Positions 34,293-45,640 of a DNA stretch of 64,000 nt are shown here, in pieces. The DNA is taken from the NCBI GenBank assembly GCA_950295325.1, contig OX485804.1, forward strand, positions 494,001-558,000, read 5' to 3'. The notes under the pieces were generated by a model. That model was not told the DNA's origin and did not search any database. It was given only the letters and a program-made list of their open reading frames with translations. The position numbers and the translations under genes are program-made. This stretch comes from Polytrichum commune (lineage: Eukaryota > Streptophyta > Polytrichopsida > Polytrichales > Polytrichaceae). The first letter of the stretch is position 1. Each line of letters opens with the position of its first letter.

Positions 34293-35269
34293 AGAGGTTG
34301 AAAAGTTTCACTTCCTCTCACTAGTCATTTTTATTGTATTCATTTTACATGAAATGAAAGTGATTATCCGTAATACCTTATATCCAATGTAATATGTAAA
34401 AGCAATGATATGACCTGTCCAGTTGAAACATTATTCAGCAGGAATTGTAGGTAGAAATAAGTTTTTGGGTGAGGAGTATAATTTAATAATAATAAAAGGA
34501 CAGTAAACCATGACATGGAGCGGGTAACGAGGAAGAGACCTGGAGGGATTTCTTTAGGAGCTGCCCAAAGTCCAGTCTCAAAAATTATTTGTTTCACAAC
34601 TCCAACAGTAGGGGACATTTCCGGCATGAGGTCCAACTGGCCAATGGACTTTGACTAAACATAACTTTATAACATTATCAAGCAATGTGCATTCATTCAT
34701 GTGGACACTGAGAATGTAACCATGGACACACGGTCTTAATATGCACTAGTTGTGGCATTCATAATTATATTTTTAGGGCCCGCATGAACGAACCCACACT
34801 ACATAGTAATTCTATGTTGATCATAGAGAGTCCAAACCAATATTTTAGAGATGGAGTAGCACTCTATATGTGATGAAGCAAATGAACATCAACATTTTTT
34901 GAGGGTCCAAGGTCAACTTGTCATCCATATATAGAAAACATCACTATTTTTTTGGTTGCCCCTATTTAATTGACATTTGGATATATTTGGACAAACCACT
35001 TGTCCAAAAAACCTAAAAAATATCATATGACAACTACAAAAACAACAACACAATAATTATAACTTTGAATGTTTGTATTACATTTTCGCCAACCACGATA
35101 TTTGTGTAGTGTTGCGATCTAGTGTACGTCATGTTGGGAGTTGGAATTGTCCAAAATTCATGCAAAAATCCAAATATACTTATGTCTTATCTTTGGATAA
35201 TTAAATGTTGACACCATTGATTTTGGATTTTCTTGAAATAAAAGATGTGTGTTAATTATAGGTAACACA
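34293..35269. other. Intergenic, unit 2
   Basis: Collinear with 9073-10095 of unit 1, with several small differences, and ends at the aggtaacacaaa junction where the hAT-like block begins. No gene supported. Confidence 0.5.
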
Positions 35270-37074
35270 AATGGGACCACAATTCCGTCCACAAGCGTGC
35301 TGAGAGGACATTTGCAGCACTGCATGTTAATGATATTGGAACCCTAGTTACAGTTGGGGCTCCTCCAAAACACAAGGAAGTGCAAATGGCAGTCATCTTC
35401 CACTTGTTACAATTTGGAAGATGTATGATAGAATATCCACCCATGAAGGAGCTGTTACAATTCCTGGGCGTTCCTAAGGTCAGAATCCTTCCTTTCCTTT
35501 CAGTTTCAGTTGCTCATGTTATTAATTTTGTTTTGAAACATCGTGTTGGTTATGAATGACACTTGAATGTATGTGCAAGTTCCATTGAAGCATTGGACCG
35601 AGGGGTCGGGTTGGGAAATGACTGAGAGTTTGTTTAACGTTGTGCAAATAAGGACAAAAGAAGTAGTAAGTACAACCCCTTACTTCTCTATCACTTGCGA
35701 TGAAGTCACAACGTTGGACAAACAATCTTGGATTAGCATGCATGTTTACACAATTCAAGATTGGAAAATAGTGCCAATGCTGTTGTGTTTGCAGCGTGTG
35801 ACTGAGGGTGGTGGTGCCGATAATATAACCAAGATGATTCTTGGTGCATTCACTAATGAAGGTGGGTTGATCCCACATCAGATTAGAGACTGATTCATGG
35901 CATTTGGGGCAGATGGTGCATCGGTTTTGCAAGGGAAGAAGAATGGTGTCACTAACAAGTTGTAGGTTTCTCATGTGCCACACATGCAAGGCATGCATTG
36001 TGTGGCGCATCGAAGCAACCTTGTAGTGCAATGTCTATCAGATCTGGAGATGGTGGCTAGGATTGAAATCCTACTAGCTGCTTTGCACAAGTATTTTAGT
36101 AAGTCCCCAAAACGTCATTTGGAGCTCCAAAAACTTGTTGAATTGCTTAAGTCTAAGGGCAGAAAAATTCTTCAAAATGTAAAAACAAGGTGGATTTCAA
36201 TGTTAAGTCCATTGAAACGTGTTTTGTCGGAGTACCGCACCCTTTTGGTGAAGATGTACTCTGATCATCGTGTAAAACCAACAATCCCGGCAGCCAAGGT
36301 AAATTATGAACTCATGGCTGATATCAAGTCTTTATTGACCTTGGCTGCAGTGCTACCTCTTCTAGAGGCTGTAAAAGCCTTGGTTGTCTTTGCACAATGT
36401 CCCAGTGTATATGTGTGTGATTTCACAAGGGCATTGAGCCTTTATATCTCATATGTGAATGATTTGTATTGTATAAACAATGCATTTATTTCAGATGCAT
36501 TTTCATGCTTCAAAAAGATATGAGAGCATCCGCCTAAGGTGACATCCAGATGTGAATGATTGTGTTGAGCACTTGGTTTTTGAGGCCTATTTGTCAACTT
36601 CAGCCGGTTCCCACCTCAATGCGACTTGCGTTGATCATGTCACACTTGAGGAGTTTTGTGACAAAAGACTTATTTGATAGAACGATATCGGAGGTGAAGG
36701 TCGAGGTTGCATGTATGTGTTTGTTTTTAGTTTTGTTTGTTTGTTTATGTTTTTGTATCTTTTGATTATATCAAGGTTTTGCATCCATGAGCATGGATCT
36801 AATGTGTTGGTTTTTTATTGTAGATGTTGCAGCCATGATGGTGATGGAATTGGGAAGTAGGTTTCCCCCTAGTGAGGTAATGGATGCACTGTCCATTGTA
36901 TATCCTCAATTTTGGCTTGAGTCAGGGCATGAGGACAAACTCACAGGGTACATGAACACTTTGAACACGATATTCAATATTTTGAGAGAGTAGGATCCTC
37001 TCAAAATAATATTGGCCATTTATCAACCTAAAAGTCATGTTGGGTTGATAAATACTAGATTATACTTCAGACGT

Positions 37075-37523
37075 GTAGTTTCCATTAAAATGAGAGTATG
37101 TTAAGCTAGGAAATCGACTCATTTAGGTTGAGTCGACCTAAATGAGGACAATATTTTGTCAATTTAGGTTGAGTCGACCTAAATGAGAACATTATGTTGT
37201 CAATTTAGGTTGAGTCGACCTAAATGAGGACAATTATATTAGTCAATTTAGGTTGAGTCAACCTAAATGAGGACACTATGTTAGTCAATTTAGGTTGAGT
37301 CGACCTAAATGACGACATTATGTTGTCAATTTAGGTTGGGTCGACCTAAATGAGCACAATATTTTGTCAATTTAGGTTGAGTCGACCTAAATGAGGACAT
37401 CATGTTGTCAATTTAAGGTTGAGTCGACCTAAATGAGGACAATTATGTTAGTCAATTTAGGTTGAGTCGACCTAAATGAGTCGATTTCCCAGCTTAACAT
37501 ACTCTCATTTTAATGGAAACTAC
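37075..37523. mobile_element. Inverted-repeat element packed with palindromic repeats
   Basis: Terminal inverted repeats of about 50 nt start gtagtttccattaaaatgag at the left, and identically on the opposite strand at the right, differing by about one base. Between them are nine copies of a 41-44 nt unit, each carrying the imperfect palindrome ttaggttgagtcgacctaaa. It interrupts the degenerate hAT-like gene between 36993 and 37680. No coding capacity and no convincing target duplication seen. Best described as a nested MITE with an internal minisatellite. Confidence 0.8.
37109..37482. repeat. Minisatellite, nine units of about 43 nt
   Basis: Unit core tttaggttgagtcgacctaa followed by atgaggacaa..ttgtcaa. 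Single-base variants occur (gagtcaacc in unit 4, gggtcgacc in unit 6, an extra a in unit 8). Every unit can form a short hairpin. Confidence 0.85.
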
Positions 37524-38250
37524 GGCGGAATTTACGGCGGAAAATAAAATGTTATTTTTTTACTTGTACTCTACAACTTTCCAGTGGTTTTCACTTCATT
37601 CTTGGATTAATAGTTTGCTTTATGTACTCTCAATTCACTGGAAAACTCTTATTTTAATGAATATTGTGTTTTTGAAGCAAACATATGCTCACACCAAGGA
37701 TTTCTCTAGCGCTACACATGTTTGTAATACATGTCCAGCAATGTTGAGTGCTATGGCACTTGATTGGCAGTTGCATTGGTTTGCTGTGGCTATGGCGAAT
37801 AATTCTCCTCATGCAATGAGGGCCATGGACACCCCCATTCATCCCTTAACCAAAGTATGGCGTGCCTTGGCACAATCTGGCCCTTTGAAGGGTATGTTTC
37901 CCGAGTTCTTTAAGCTCGCAGAAATTGCGATGATCCAGGTAAGGGGTTATATTTTGAAAATATGTTACTTCATTAAACTTTCTCATATTTTTTGTATTCA
38001 TGTTCTTGAATGCAAGTTGGCTTCTTACTGACTTTGTCTCTTTGCATCCATTTTGTAGGTTCTTGGGAGCGTAGAAGACGAAAGAACATTTTCCAATGTT
38101 TCTTTCTTGAAGAACAAACTCCGCAACCGCTTAATTGAACATTTACCTCTTGCTACAACAATGTTTGCACAAAAACATTACACATTGACATCATTCCCGT
38201 ACAAGGATGTCGTTTCAGATTGGAGAGCTTGCAAACCGAAGCGCGGCTGA

Positions 38251-38723
38251 TATGCACTTGGTGTTTGATTCGCATAGAATGAGACATTTAGGGGGTTTTT
38301 CCCACTTCTTCATAACTATTTAAAATACAAGGATCTTATATAACTTCTACTTTTAAGAGCCTACATCTCATACGGCTTATTGGCGATGCATGCCATTGTA
38401 AATAAAGAAGTGGTTTCCTCCTAAATTTTTTGTGACGTAATTTCAGGGATGTAATTTCGCATATTTACTACTGCATTTCCTTGTTCCAATAGTGGCCTTG
38501 CAATATTTTTAATTTTTCACTTAGCTAAACTTCCAAAAGGCATCACAACAAGTATCGCATTTGCATTTCTCTACTGTCCATTTTAGATAGCGGCAATTTC
38601 ATTCTACCACACATTTCATCGCAATGTTTACAATTTCCTTACATGTTCACATAGCCGAAACTGCAATGTAAAAACCATTATAATAGCCATTTCACCCCAG
38701 TAAAAAGTGAAAAAAAATTCGCT
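38251..38723. other. 3' end of the replaced block, unit 2
   Basis: AT-rich sequence after the hAT-like stop, ending at the gcttaggacgacc junction where homology with unit 1 (12448 on) resumes. Terminal inverted repeats for the hAT block could not be recognised. Confidence 0.4.
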
Positions 38724-41148
38724 GCTTAGGACGACCAGTGGACACTTTCTTTTGGGCTCTCACAATTAATTGTCACGGCATTTGGCTCGTGTGTGACGTG
38801 GCCCTAACAACAGAGGCTGCCCCAAAGGATCCCAAAAGGAGGAGAGTATCGTGGGAGATATCTATCAATGCTCCTGCGTTGTTTGTCAATCTCATCAGAT
38901 TCCAACTTCTCAAAGAACGCCACCACTCGAGGATCCATTAAGTACTTAGTGTCATCTGCAGCACGAAATCATTTTCATTCCATGCATCCCGTGGCCAGCC
39001 AGCCAGCCAGGGATCCTAGCAGCAACCGCCGCTTTCAGCGGGTGCCACGCTTCTTTCATACAAGTTGTTTGTTCCTCCGTCCTTTGTGAATCCGGGTAAG
39101 TTCCTCCTTATGAGTTAACTCTATAAGCACTATTGAGGCAGACTCCCTCGTACGGAGGACACACACGTTTGAAAAACACAACACTGGTTTTGAAACGGAG
39201 TGCAGTAAGCCAAGGCAAGGTAAGAGAATTTCGGTCTTGACATGGGCCTAACTTCGAGGAGCTTGGTTCCCAGGTTGGTCAGTACAAACGTCCGTTTTCA
39301 ACTCTGATACTCTGATTCAAGACGGTGGCGTTTCCAACTTTGATACTCTTTTTCAAGACGGCGATTTTGCAAGGCTGGATACCCGATCGGAGTTGGAAAC
39401 GGATGGTTGTGACCAAAAATAAGGTGCCTAAATTCTTTTACCTTGGCCTCCCAAAGCCGGTTCCCAAACCGGCGTTTTCGAACGCGTGTGTCACACTCTT
39501 GAGCATTAGCCCCACGCCCTGCAATGTTTTGAAGTTTTTTGTTGTAAACAGCACAGCCAGTGTTTGGGGAGATACAAGTATGTGAGCGTTTCATGCGTAA
39601 AGCCACGGTTGTGCGTGCCCCTTGGCCCGCCCTGCACCAGATTAGTTGACGGCACCCAAGGGGGCTTCAGATGCAGATGCTACTTGAATCCACCCATCAA
39701 CAGTGCACGATCCGGTGTCTCCCTCACCGCTCATTAGTTGGAGGTGACGATCGTTTCATATTGTGGAGATGTAATTGATGCATCGATTCATTTGATAGAC
39801 CTGCTTGCGGCGGTAGCGTTATCCTCTCAATGTTTTCTCTCTTGCTGCCACTAGGTGAAACGTCGCGGGCAATGTTGATCACGTATTCGATACAGGTTGC
39901 AACTCGCAAGGGTTTGGAATTCTAGTCAGCTTCGTTCTATGGCCTCCTGGACAGGGCCAGGTATGTACTCTTATTTCTGCACAATAGTTGCAATCTATTT
40001 GAGTTTCCGACGAGAACGTCATAGCAGATTATTAGTTTGATGAGGATACGTTATTGATATGGTGCTCCAGATGTTTCTAGAAGGTGGTCCCATAGGATTT
40101 AAGAAGAAAGAGGCGGAACTAATGATATGCACTTCAAACTCCTTATGGTGGTCATGGTGTCACTGGATTCAATATCAAAATTTTGACAATGTATAAGTGG
40201 ACCATCTAAAGAATCCTCACTATGTTCAACCGGTAAACATGGTGCCGCTGCCTAATCAGTTTAGAACAGGTGCGGCCGACTTTGAGGGAAGGCAGTGACT
40301 CCTATCGATTCCAAGACGAACTTACCCTCCCAGATACAGCTTATAGCCATAGCCACATTTTGCTTCTTGTAAAGCTCGCAGGTTGATGTTACATGAGGGT
40401 CATTGGTGAGCCTTTTGATATTTTGTCTAGATTCTGAGAATTTCATGGTGATTGTGGTTATTTGGATGCCAGAGGTGTCGGATGGGGTTGTTGAAAAAGC
40501 CTTGGAGGGATAATCTGGACGTGCAAAAGGAATCAATTGTCTGGCTACTAGGATTCTAATTATATGTGGAAGACTGTGTGGTTGCCGAGCTGATGCTGTG
40601 AGCTATGACCCGACTAGCAAATTCGAAAGGTATGCGCCTTAACTGTCATAGGTGTCAAAATCTCTAGCTACGAACAGAAACTTCAGATATATGAAGCTGG
40701 TTGTGCTGCTTTAACCATCCAACGGAGGCATGGCCTGTCCGTGATCCTCTCATCGTCCCAGTCTTTCGTAGTTACTTCAAATTCACTCTTCCAAGTTCAA
40801 GAAAGTTTCAAACGCAGTAGTGATTCTACAACACATAATTTGGTCATGACTGACTCCTTGATCGATGCTGTTCTGTGCAGACAAGGGATCACTCCAAGAA
40901 ATGATTTCCACTTTCAATGTGTGACATGCTTCTTCACGATGTTATTACGTCCATGTGAATCCTGGTGAGTTCCTTCTGTAATTATAGTGCTGCAACAAAT
41001 TGCCCGACACTCTTGAGCATTGACCCATACTCTGCAAGGTTTTGAAGGTTTGCTAGTGTAAATAACAAGCTTGACTTGGTGGTTATGTGGTGAAGATAGA
41101 AACAGGTATGCGGGAGATTGTGCATCTCCGAGGTTGTGTTGAAGGGGC
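38724..41148 (+). promoter_or_regulatory. 5' flanking region of double kinase, unit 2
   Basis: Collinear with 12448-14845. Differs by a shorter CAGC repeat (about 38995-39010) and by a local duplication around 39318-39365 (two versions of a tgatactct..ttcaagacgg sequence where unit 1 has one). Confidence 0.5.
39855..39960 (+). promoter_or_regulatory. Putative non-coding 5' exon of double kinase, unit 2
   Basis: Acceptor AG at 39853-39854 after a pyrimidine-rich run, 106 nt homologous to the other 5' exon candidates, and a perfect donor ccag|gtatgt at 39961. Supports a shared untranslated exon for both gene types. Confidence 0.45.
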
Positions 41149-44100
41149 ATGGCCATGGCTAGCGCCGTATTTGCGACAAGTGGTGTTGGTGAAACTTCCT
41201 CGCCCACAGGAACAGATTACCTCACAACCTTGATCCAGTCATGTGTGCAAGGTATCGAAGCCCAACTTGTAGGTCATAAATCCCTGCTAAACGGGAGGCA
41301 ATGTCTGGATCTCTGTACAAAACTTGTCAAGACCGTCGAGAATGTTCAGAAACTAGTTTCACATTCTCAGGTAGCATCTGGAAGAAATGAAACCTTGCGA
41401 CCAGCCTTGGAGAACTTGCATAGAATCTTGGAGAAGGCGAGGTTTCTTATCAAGGGGTGCTCTGAAGCAGATTGTAAAGCGTTGATATTTCAGATGCAGA
41501 ATGAAGAGGCCTTTCGAGAGATTTTGTATGAGGTAGGTTTGTGTTACAATGCCATCTACGAGCAAGCCAAACATATGGTACAATCGGAAGGGAGGATTCT
41601 TGGAGTAGAAGATCTCCGTGAGTCGAGTTCTACATTTGTGCCGGCACTGGAAAGAGAGGTTCTCGAAGATCAACACACACTGCAGACAATACTTGAGAAT
41701 CTTGTCAGGAGTCCATCAAATGACACAAAGATTCAATGCCTTGCAAAGTACTTGTTGGACAATCTGAAATTCATATGCGAATATAGCGGGGGGAACAGAG
41801 TGGCCCGCTCGATGATGTCTAATGCGGTGATGTGGGTGACCGAAACAGAAACGCAAGGTACTTGGAATACCAGAGGCTTCGTTGGAAATGGAGCAGGGGC
41901 TAAAGGTGTTTTGGACACTGAATGGCTTGGAATCCCCTGTGCCAAGAAGATTTTCAAAGCTCACAACTCAGAGTATGCCGATTTTTTGGCACTCCAACGG
42001 ACTCTTGGCTATTTGGCAAATATCCCAAATTTGTTTGGCATCCAATCTATAAAGAAGGAGCTTCACAACCAATTGGAGGATTTTACTTTTCGGAAGGAAG
42101 TGGCACTCCTGGCACGCCTCAATCATCCGAATGTTGTCAAGTTCTTCTGTTGTGGTAGTGATTCAAAAGATGAATGTTTCATTGGGATGGAGCTTATGGA
42201 GATGGACCTGTCTTCCTTGATTAGAAGGCGTGAAGGAAAGCTGTTTGCGATTGAAGTGGCACTGGACATCATTTTGCAAATTGCGCGTGGGATGCTCTAT
42301 CTTCATGATCGAGGGATTGCACATCGAGACCTTAAACCTTTGAACGTGGTAATCAGCAAAGTTCCTAACTCTCCACATGTTCAAAATTTCTATGTGAAGT
42401 TAACTGACTTTGGTTTGTCAAAGGCTAAGGTACAAGCCTCCATGTCCAGTACAGTATCAATCCCGAACTGTGGCACCTTAACATATAGAGCTCCAGAGGT
42501 GTTTTCCAAGGCACATGAGCACGTTCCGCGTGGAGGTGAACAGAAGGTGAATTGGTTCAAGGCGGATGTATACAGTTTTGCTTTGACATGCTCAGTGATT
42601 CTGTCCTTGAAGAAACCCTTTGAAGGGCGGTACCTTGAAGACGGGGAGGAGGATGGGCGGTACCTGGAGTTAATAAATGGTACTCGGCCAGAGATTCCCT
42701 CAAGCTGCCCTAAAGAGTTGGATGCACTTTTGAAAGAATGTTGGGAGACAAATCCTGAAAGAAGACCCCATTTCTCAACCATTTGCACGAGGCTTGAGAA
42801 GTACAAGCATGGTCTTTTAAGAAGCCTATCTACTTCTATGGATGAAGGTTTGGAGGAGGTGAAATATGATGCAAGAAGTGATTGCACCGCATGCATTGAG
42901 AGGATCCTTGAGGAGCGTTCTCGACATCGGAGTTCTATTAAGGATCTTGCCACAAATTCATCTGCTGTCGAAGCTGAGGTAATCATAAAGGCAATCATGA
43001 TGATACCCTACTATGTGGGTCGTGGAATCCTGTTGAATGGATGGCAATTGTCCTCAAACCTGCCAAGCTGGTTTAGACGGTGGTACAAATCTGTTGGAGC
43101 TGCTGCTCATCTTTCTTCTCTTGAAGCAGAGTACTCAAGTCTTAAACTTGATTACTTGTTACTCTCCGTGCAATGTGTGGAAGATATTGCACAGGTTCAA
43201 CGTGTTGGGCACGAAACTCTGCTAAACGGAAAGCAATGTCAGCATTTATCTTCGGTGTTTGTTAAATGCGTTGAGAACATTCAGAAACTAGTGACAGATT
43301 TTGGAGCATCAAGAGCAGAATCCTTTCGACCAGGATTGTGGAACTTCTACATAATCTCGGAGAAGTTGAGAAGGCTCGTGAATCAGTGCTGTGAAGCAGA
43401 TTGGTGTAGAGCAGCCGTTTTCCAGATTTGGAATGAAGTGGCCTTGCGAGAGATTTTGGTGGACATAGAATTCGGTTACAATGCGATTTTCGACGAAGCC
43501 AAGAGTATGAGTGATCAGGAAGGGAAGACTTCTGAAGTAGAAGTGCTTCGCCGGTCTTCAACATTTTCCCTCGTATCGGAGGGTGAGATTTTTGAAGATC
43601 GTTGTAGCGTGAAGAAGAGACTCGAGATCATGGTGGAAAGTGCCGGCTCTTCAGATGAGCATAAGCAATGCCTTGCAAGATACTTGTTGGGGAGATTGGG
43701 ATTCATATATGAAGAGCATCATTTAGAAATATTTGCATCTATAAAGGAACTTGAGGACTTGGTTAATAGTACCGCGTCATCAAAAAACCTGGACCAGTTG
43801 GATCTTTGTGTATCTGCATTGCCTTATTTAGAACATGGGTCAAAACTGTGGAATAAAATCTACGATTTGTCCAAAGGCATCGGCTATTTAGAAGTGGGAA
43901 AACCACACTTTGCAAGTTCCTTGTTGCAGGGATTACAAGAAGAGCTTGTCACGCATCTGAGTGAAGCAACATTTTGGGTGACTAAGAAGGAACCGCCAGG
44001 GACGTGGACACACGAAGGTAGAATTATTTCACAATCTTCTGCTGGAATTGTAATGTCTACCAAATGGCTTGGAATCCCCTGTGCCAAGAAATTTGTGTCT

Positions 44101-44832
44101 TCGGAGAATGCACATTACCAGTTTTGGAAACCTGCAAAAGTAATGGCACGTCTGCACCATCCGAATATTATTAAAGTCTTCTGTTGTGGCAAAGACGAAC
44201 GAGAAGGGCATTATTTCATTGGGATGGAACTTATGGAGACGGATTTGTCTGATTGTATCAGAAGTCGCGAAGGGAGGCCATTTCCAATCGTTGTAGCACT
44301 TGACATTATTGTGCAAATAGCGTGTGGGATGCGCTATCTGCATAGTCAGGGCATTGCACATCGGGATCTCAAGCCAGGAAATGTGCTCATCAGCAGAGCA
44401 CTTAACACCACAGAGCTTGGCGACACTTTCTGTGTGAAGGTCTCTGGTTTTGTCATTTGCAAGGCAAACGTGGAAGCCTCTAGGGCCGAAGTACCAACAG
44501 GCAAGGGCGCTTATGGCACTAAGGCTTATATGGCTCCAGAGGTCTACGCTAGAAGAGCTTTACCATTGAAACCGTTCAAGGCGGACATTTTCAGCTTCGC
44601 GATGACTTCCTCAGATATATTATCCTTCAAACGACCCCCTGCTTTGGTGTCCGGGAAACTCCTCAGAGACTATGTAGGAGCGATAGATGCGGGTGTGAGG
44701 CCCGAGATCGCATCAAGGTGCCCCAAAGAGTTGGTTGCTCTTCTGAAAGAGTGTTGGGATGCAAACCCCGAGTTACGCCCCGACTTTGATGCCGTTTGTA
44801 CAAGGTTACAGAAGATTGTTCTGTGTCACTGA
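41149..44832 (+). CDS. Double protein: helical-kinase-helical-pseudokinase, unit 2
   Basis: 1227 residues, single exon, same domain order and start context as the unit 1 copy. Kinase 1 is intact (HRDLKPLN, DFG, APE) and carries the beta-3/alpha-C insert, with a rewritten segment (DFLALQRTLGYLANIPN here). The second kinase domain again has SQSSAG in place of the glycine loop and Pro in place of the alpha-C Glu, but HRDLKPGN is intact, and the DFG position reads GFV (about 1100-1102) where unit 1 has NFL. The following activation segment is also different and two residues longer. Over the rest of the protein the two copies are nearly identical. Domain 2 is therefore a predicted pseudokinase in both copies, by independent changes at DFG. 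Likely signalling or defence role by architecture; not shown. Confidence 0.92.
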   Translation: MAMASAVFATSGVGETSSPTGTDYLTTLIQSCVQGIEAQLVGHKSLLNGRQCLDLCTKLVKTVENVQKLVSHSQVASGRNETLRPALENLHRILEKARFLIKGCSEADCKALIFQMQNEEAFREILYEVGLCYNAIYEQAKHMVQSEGRILGVEDLRESSSTFVPALEREVLEDQHTLQTILENLVRSPSNDTKIQCLAKYLLDNLKFICEYSGGNRVARSMMSNAVMWVTETETQGTWNTRGFVGNGAGAKGVLDTEWLGIPCAKKIFKAHNSEYADFLALQRTLGYLANIPNLFGIQSIKKELHNQLEDFTFRKEVALLARLNHPNVVKFFCCGSDSKDECFIGMELMEMDLSSLIRRREGKLFAIEVALDIILQIARGMLYLHDRGIAHRDLKPLNVVISKVPNSPHVQNFYVKLTDFGLSKAKVQASMSSTVSIPNCGTLTYRAPEVFSKAHEHVPRGGEQKVNWFKADVYSFALTCSVILSLKKPFEGRYLEDGEEDGRYLELINGTRPEIPSSCPKELDALLKECWETNPERRPHFSTICTRLEKYKHGLLRSLSTSMDEGLEEVKYDARSDCTACIERILEERSRHRSSIKDLATNSSAVEAEVIIKAIMMIPYYVGRGILLNGWQLSSNLPSWFRRWYKSVGAAAHLSSLEAEYSSLKLDYLLLSVQCVEDIAQVQRVGHETLLNGKQCQHLSSVFVKCVENIQKLVTDFGASRAESFRPGLWNFYIISEKLRRLVNQCCEADWCRAAVFQIWNEVALREILVDIEFGYNAIFDEAKSMSDQEGKTSEVEVLRRSSTFSLVSEGEIFEDRCSVKKRLEIMVESAGSSDEHKQCLARYLLGRLGFIYEEHHLEIFASIKELEDLVNSTASSKNLDQLDLCVSALPYLEHGSKLWNKIYDLSKGIGYLEVGKPHFASSLLQGLQEELVTHLSEATFWVTKKEPPGTWTHEGRIISQSSAGIVMSTKWLGIPCAKKFVSSENAHYQFWKPAKVMARLHHPNIIKVFCCGKDEREGHYFIGMELMETDLSDCIRSREGRPFPIVVALDIIVQIACGMRYLHSQGIAHRDLKPGNVLISRALNTTELGDTFCVKVSGFVICKANVEASRAEVPTGKGAYGTKAYMAPEVYARRALPLKPFKADIFSFAMTSSDILSFKRPPALVSGKLLRDYVGAIDAGVRPEIASRCPKELVALLKECWDANPELRPDFDAVCTRLQKIVLCH

Positions 44833-45339
44833 AGGTTCACGGCATGTGAATTTTGATCAATGTGCAATCAAACTCACAGGCGCATGTGCACCATCGCACT
44901 TACCAATGCTGCAATCAGGTATATCATTTTTGTACTTATTTGTGTCCCATAACTACGATCTTGAAGGATTTTACCTGAATTTGCTTGGACTCCTGTTCAA
45001 TGTCGAAGTTAATATTATAATATGTTGTGATTATTGCACGAGTGTAGTATCTTTGTGAGAGCTCAAACCCTAGAGAGAGCTCAAAATGTATCCACTACAA
45101 TTACTTTGGGATAGTGTAACCTTGGAGTGCAAATGCTGCACTAAATATTGTAGTTAGTGTCATATGGTAATTTATGTCACTGTGGTAAGTTTCCTAATGA
45201 CACTCCTCACGAATAAGTTTTACAGGTATGGACTGTCATCCCAACTTACCTTTAGTTCATCCACAATTAGGTAGTGAAACATTTTCATGAAATGAAATGA
45301 AATTGAATTTGAAGTCCGGGAAGTTGAAAAGGCTAATGG
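44833..45339. other. 3' flank of double kinase, unit 2
   Basis: Collinear with 18524-19050, including the truncated family A MITE (about 45136-45275) and the gagagctcaaa direct repeat. No gene. Confidence 0.45.
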
Positions 45340-45640
45340 GATTAAAAGTACATCATGATGGGTTCCAACCAGCTAATTCTGTAGAAGGGCGGAGTGCAGT
45401 AGCCTCCGTGAAGCTAATGTTAACTTGTTGGTCTAATTGAAAGGAAGACTTGAGGCTCCTTGAAAATATGTTCTCAAATAAGTTATGGAAACTTATCTCT
45501 AATGGGGTTGTGTAGGGGACATTCCAACTTGAAATGTGCCTCGTTTTCAATTGCATTATAGGAGAAAAAGTGGCATAGTCTAGCATCTCTAGAGATAGGG
45601 ATAATTGTCCGTCGTCTGGTTTCAATGATAAGTCTAGGGA
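45340..45640 (-). pseudogene. LINE fragment, degenerate, unit 2
   Basis: Minus-strand islands NLFENIF and SLKSSFQLDQQVNISFTEAT correspond to the tail downstream of the ECPLHN motif seen in unit 1. The upstream part is truncated by a deletion that removes sequence equivalent to about 19345-19745. Confidence 0.5.

Larger units (their letters stand above)
35270..38250 (+). pseudogene. hAT-like transposase, multi-exon and degenerate
   Basis: Present only in unit 2. Readable parts: HKRAERTFAALHVNDIGTLV up to a donor near 35480; a core (about 35570-36523) with PYFSITCDEV..WISMHVY, FMAFGADGASVLQG and MHCVAHRSNL, typical of hAT-like transposases in the DUF4371/KIAA1586-like group; a segment at 36820-36993; then 37680-37938 joined by a canonical GT-AG intron (37939-38058) to a last exon 38059-38250. 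That exon reads SVEDERTFSNVSFLKNKLRN, the hAT C-terminal dimerisation motif, and ends in TGA. Two in-frame stops (TGA 35891-35893, TAG 35963-35965) and later frame changes show it is dead. The N-terminal zinc-finger part is missing. A 449-bp inverted-repeat element lies inside. Confidence 0.75.

Noticed and set aside
35256-36031. Minus-strand frames across the hAT-like block
   Set aside because: The + strand reads as recognisable hAT-like transposase over the same bases; the minus-strand frames have no family match.
37109-37482. CRISPR-like appearance of regularly spaced 20-nt palindromes
   Set aside because: Spacers are nearly identical to each other, the block lies inside an inverted-repeat element, and this is plant nuclear DNA; it is a minisatellite.
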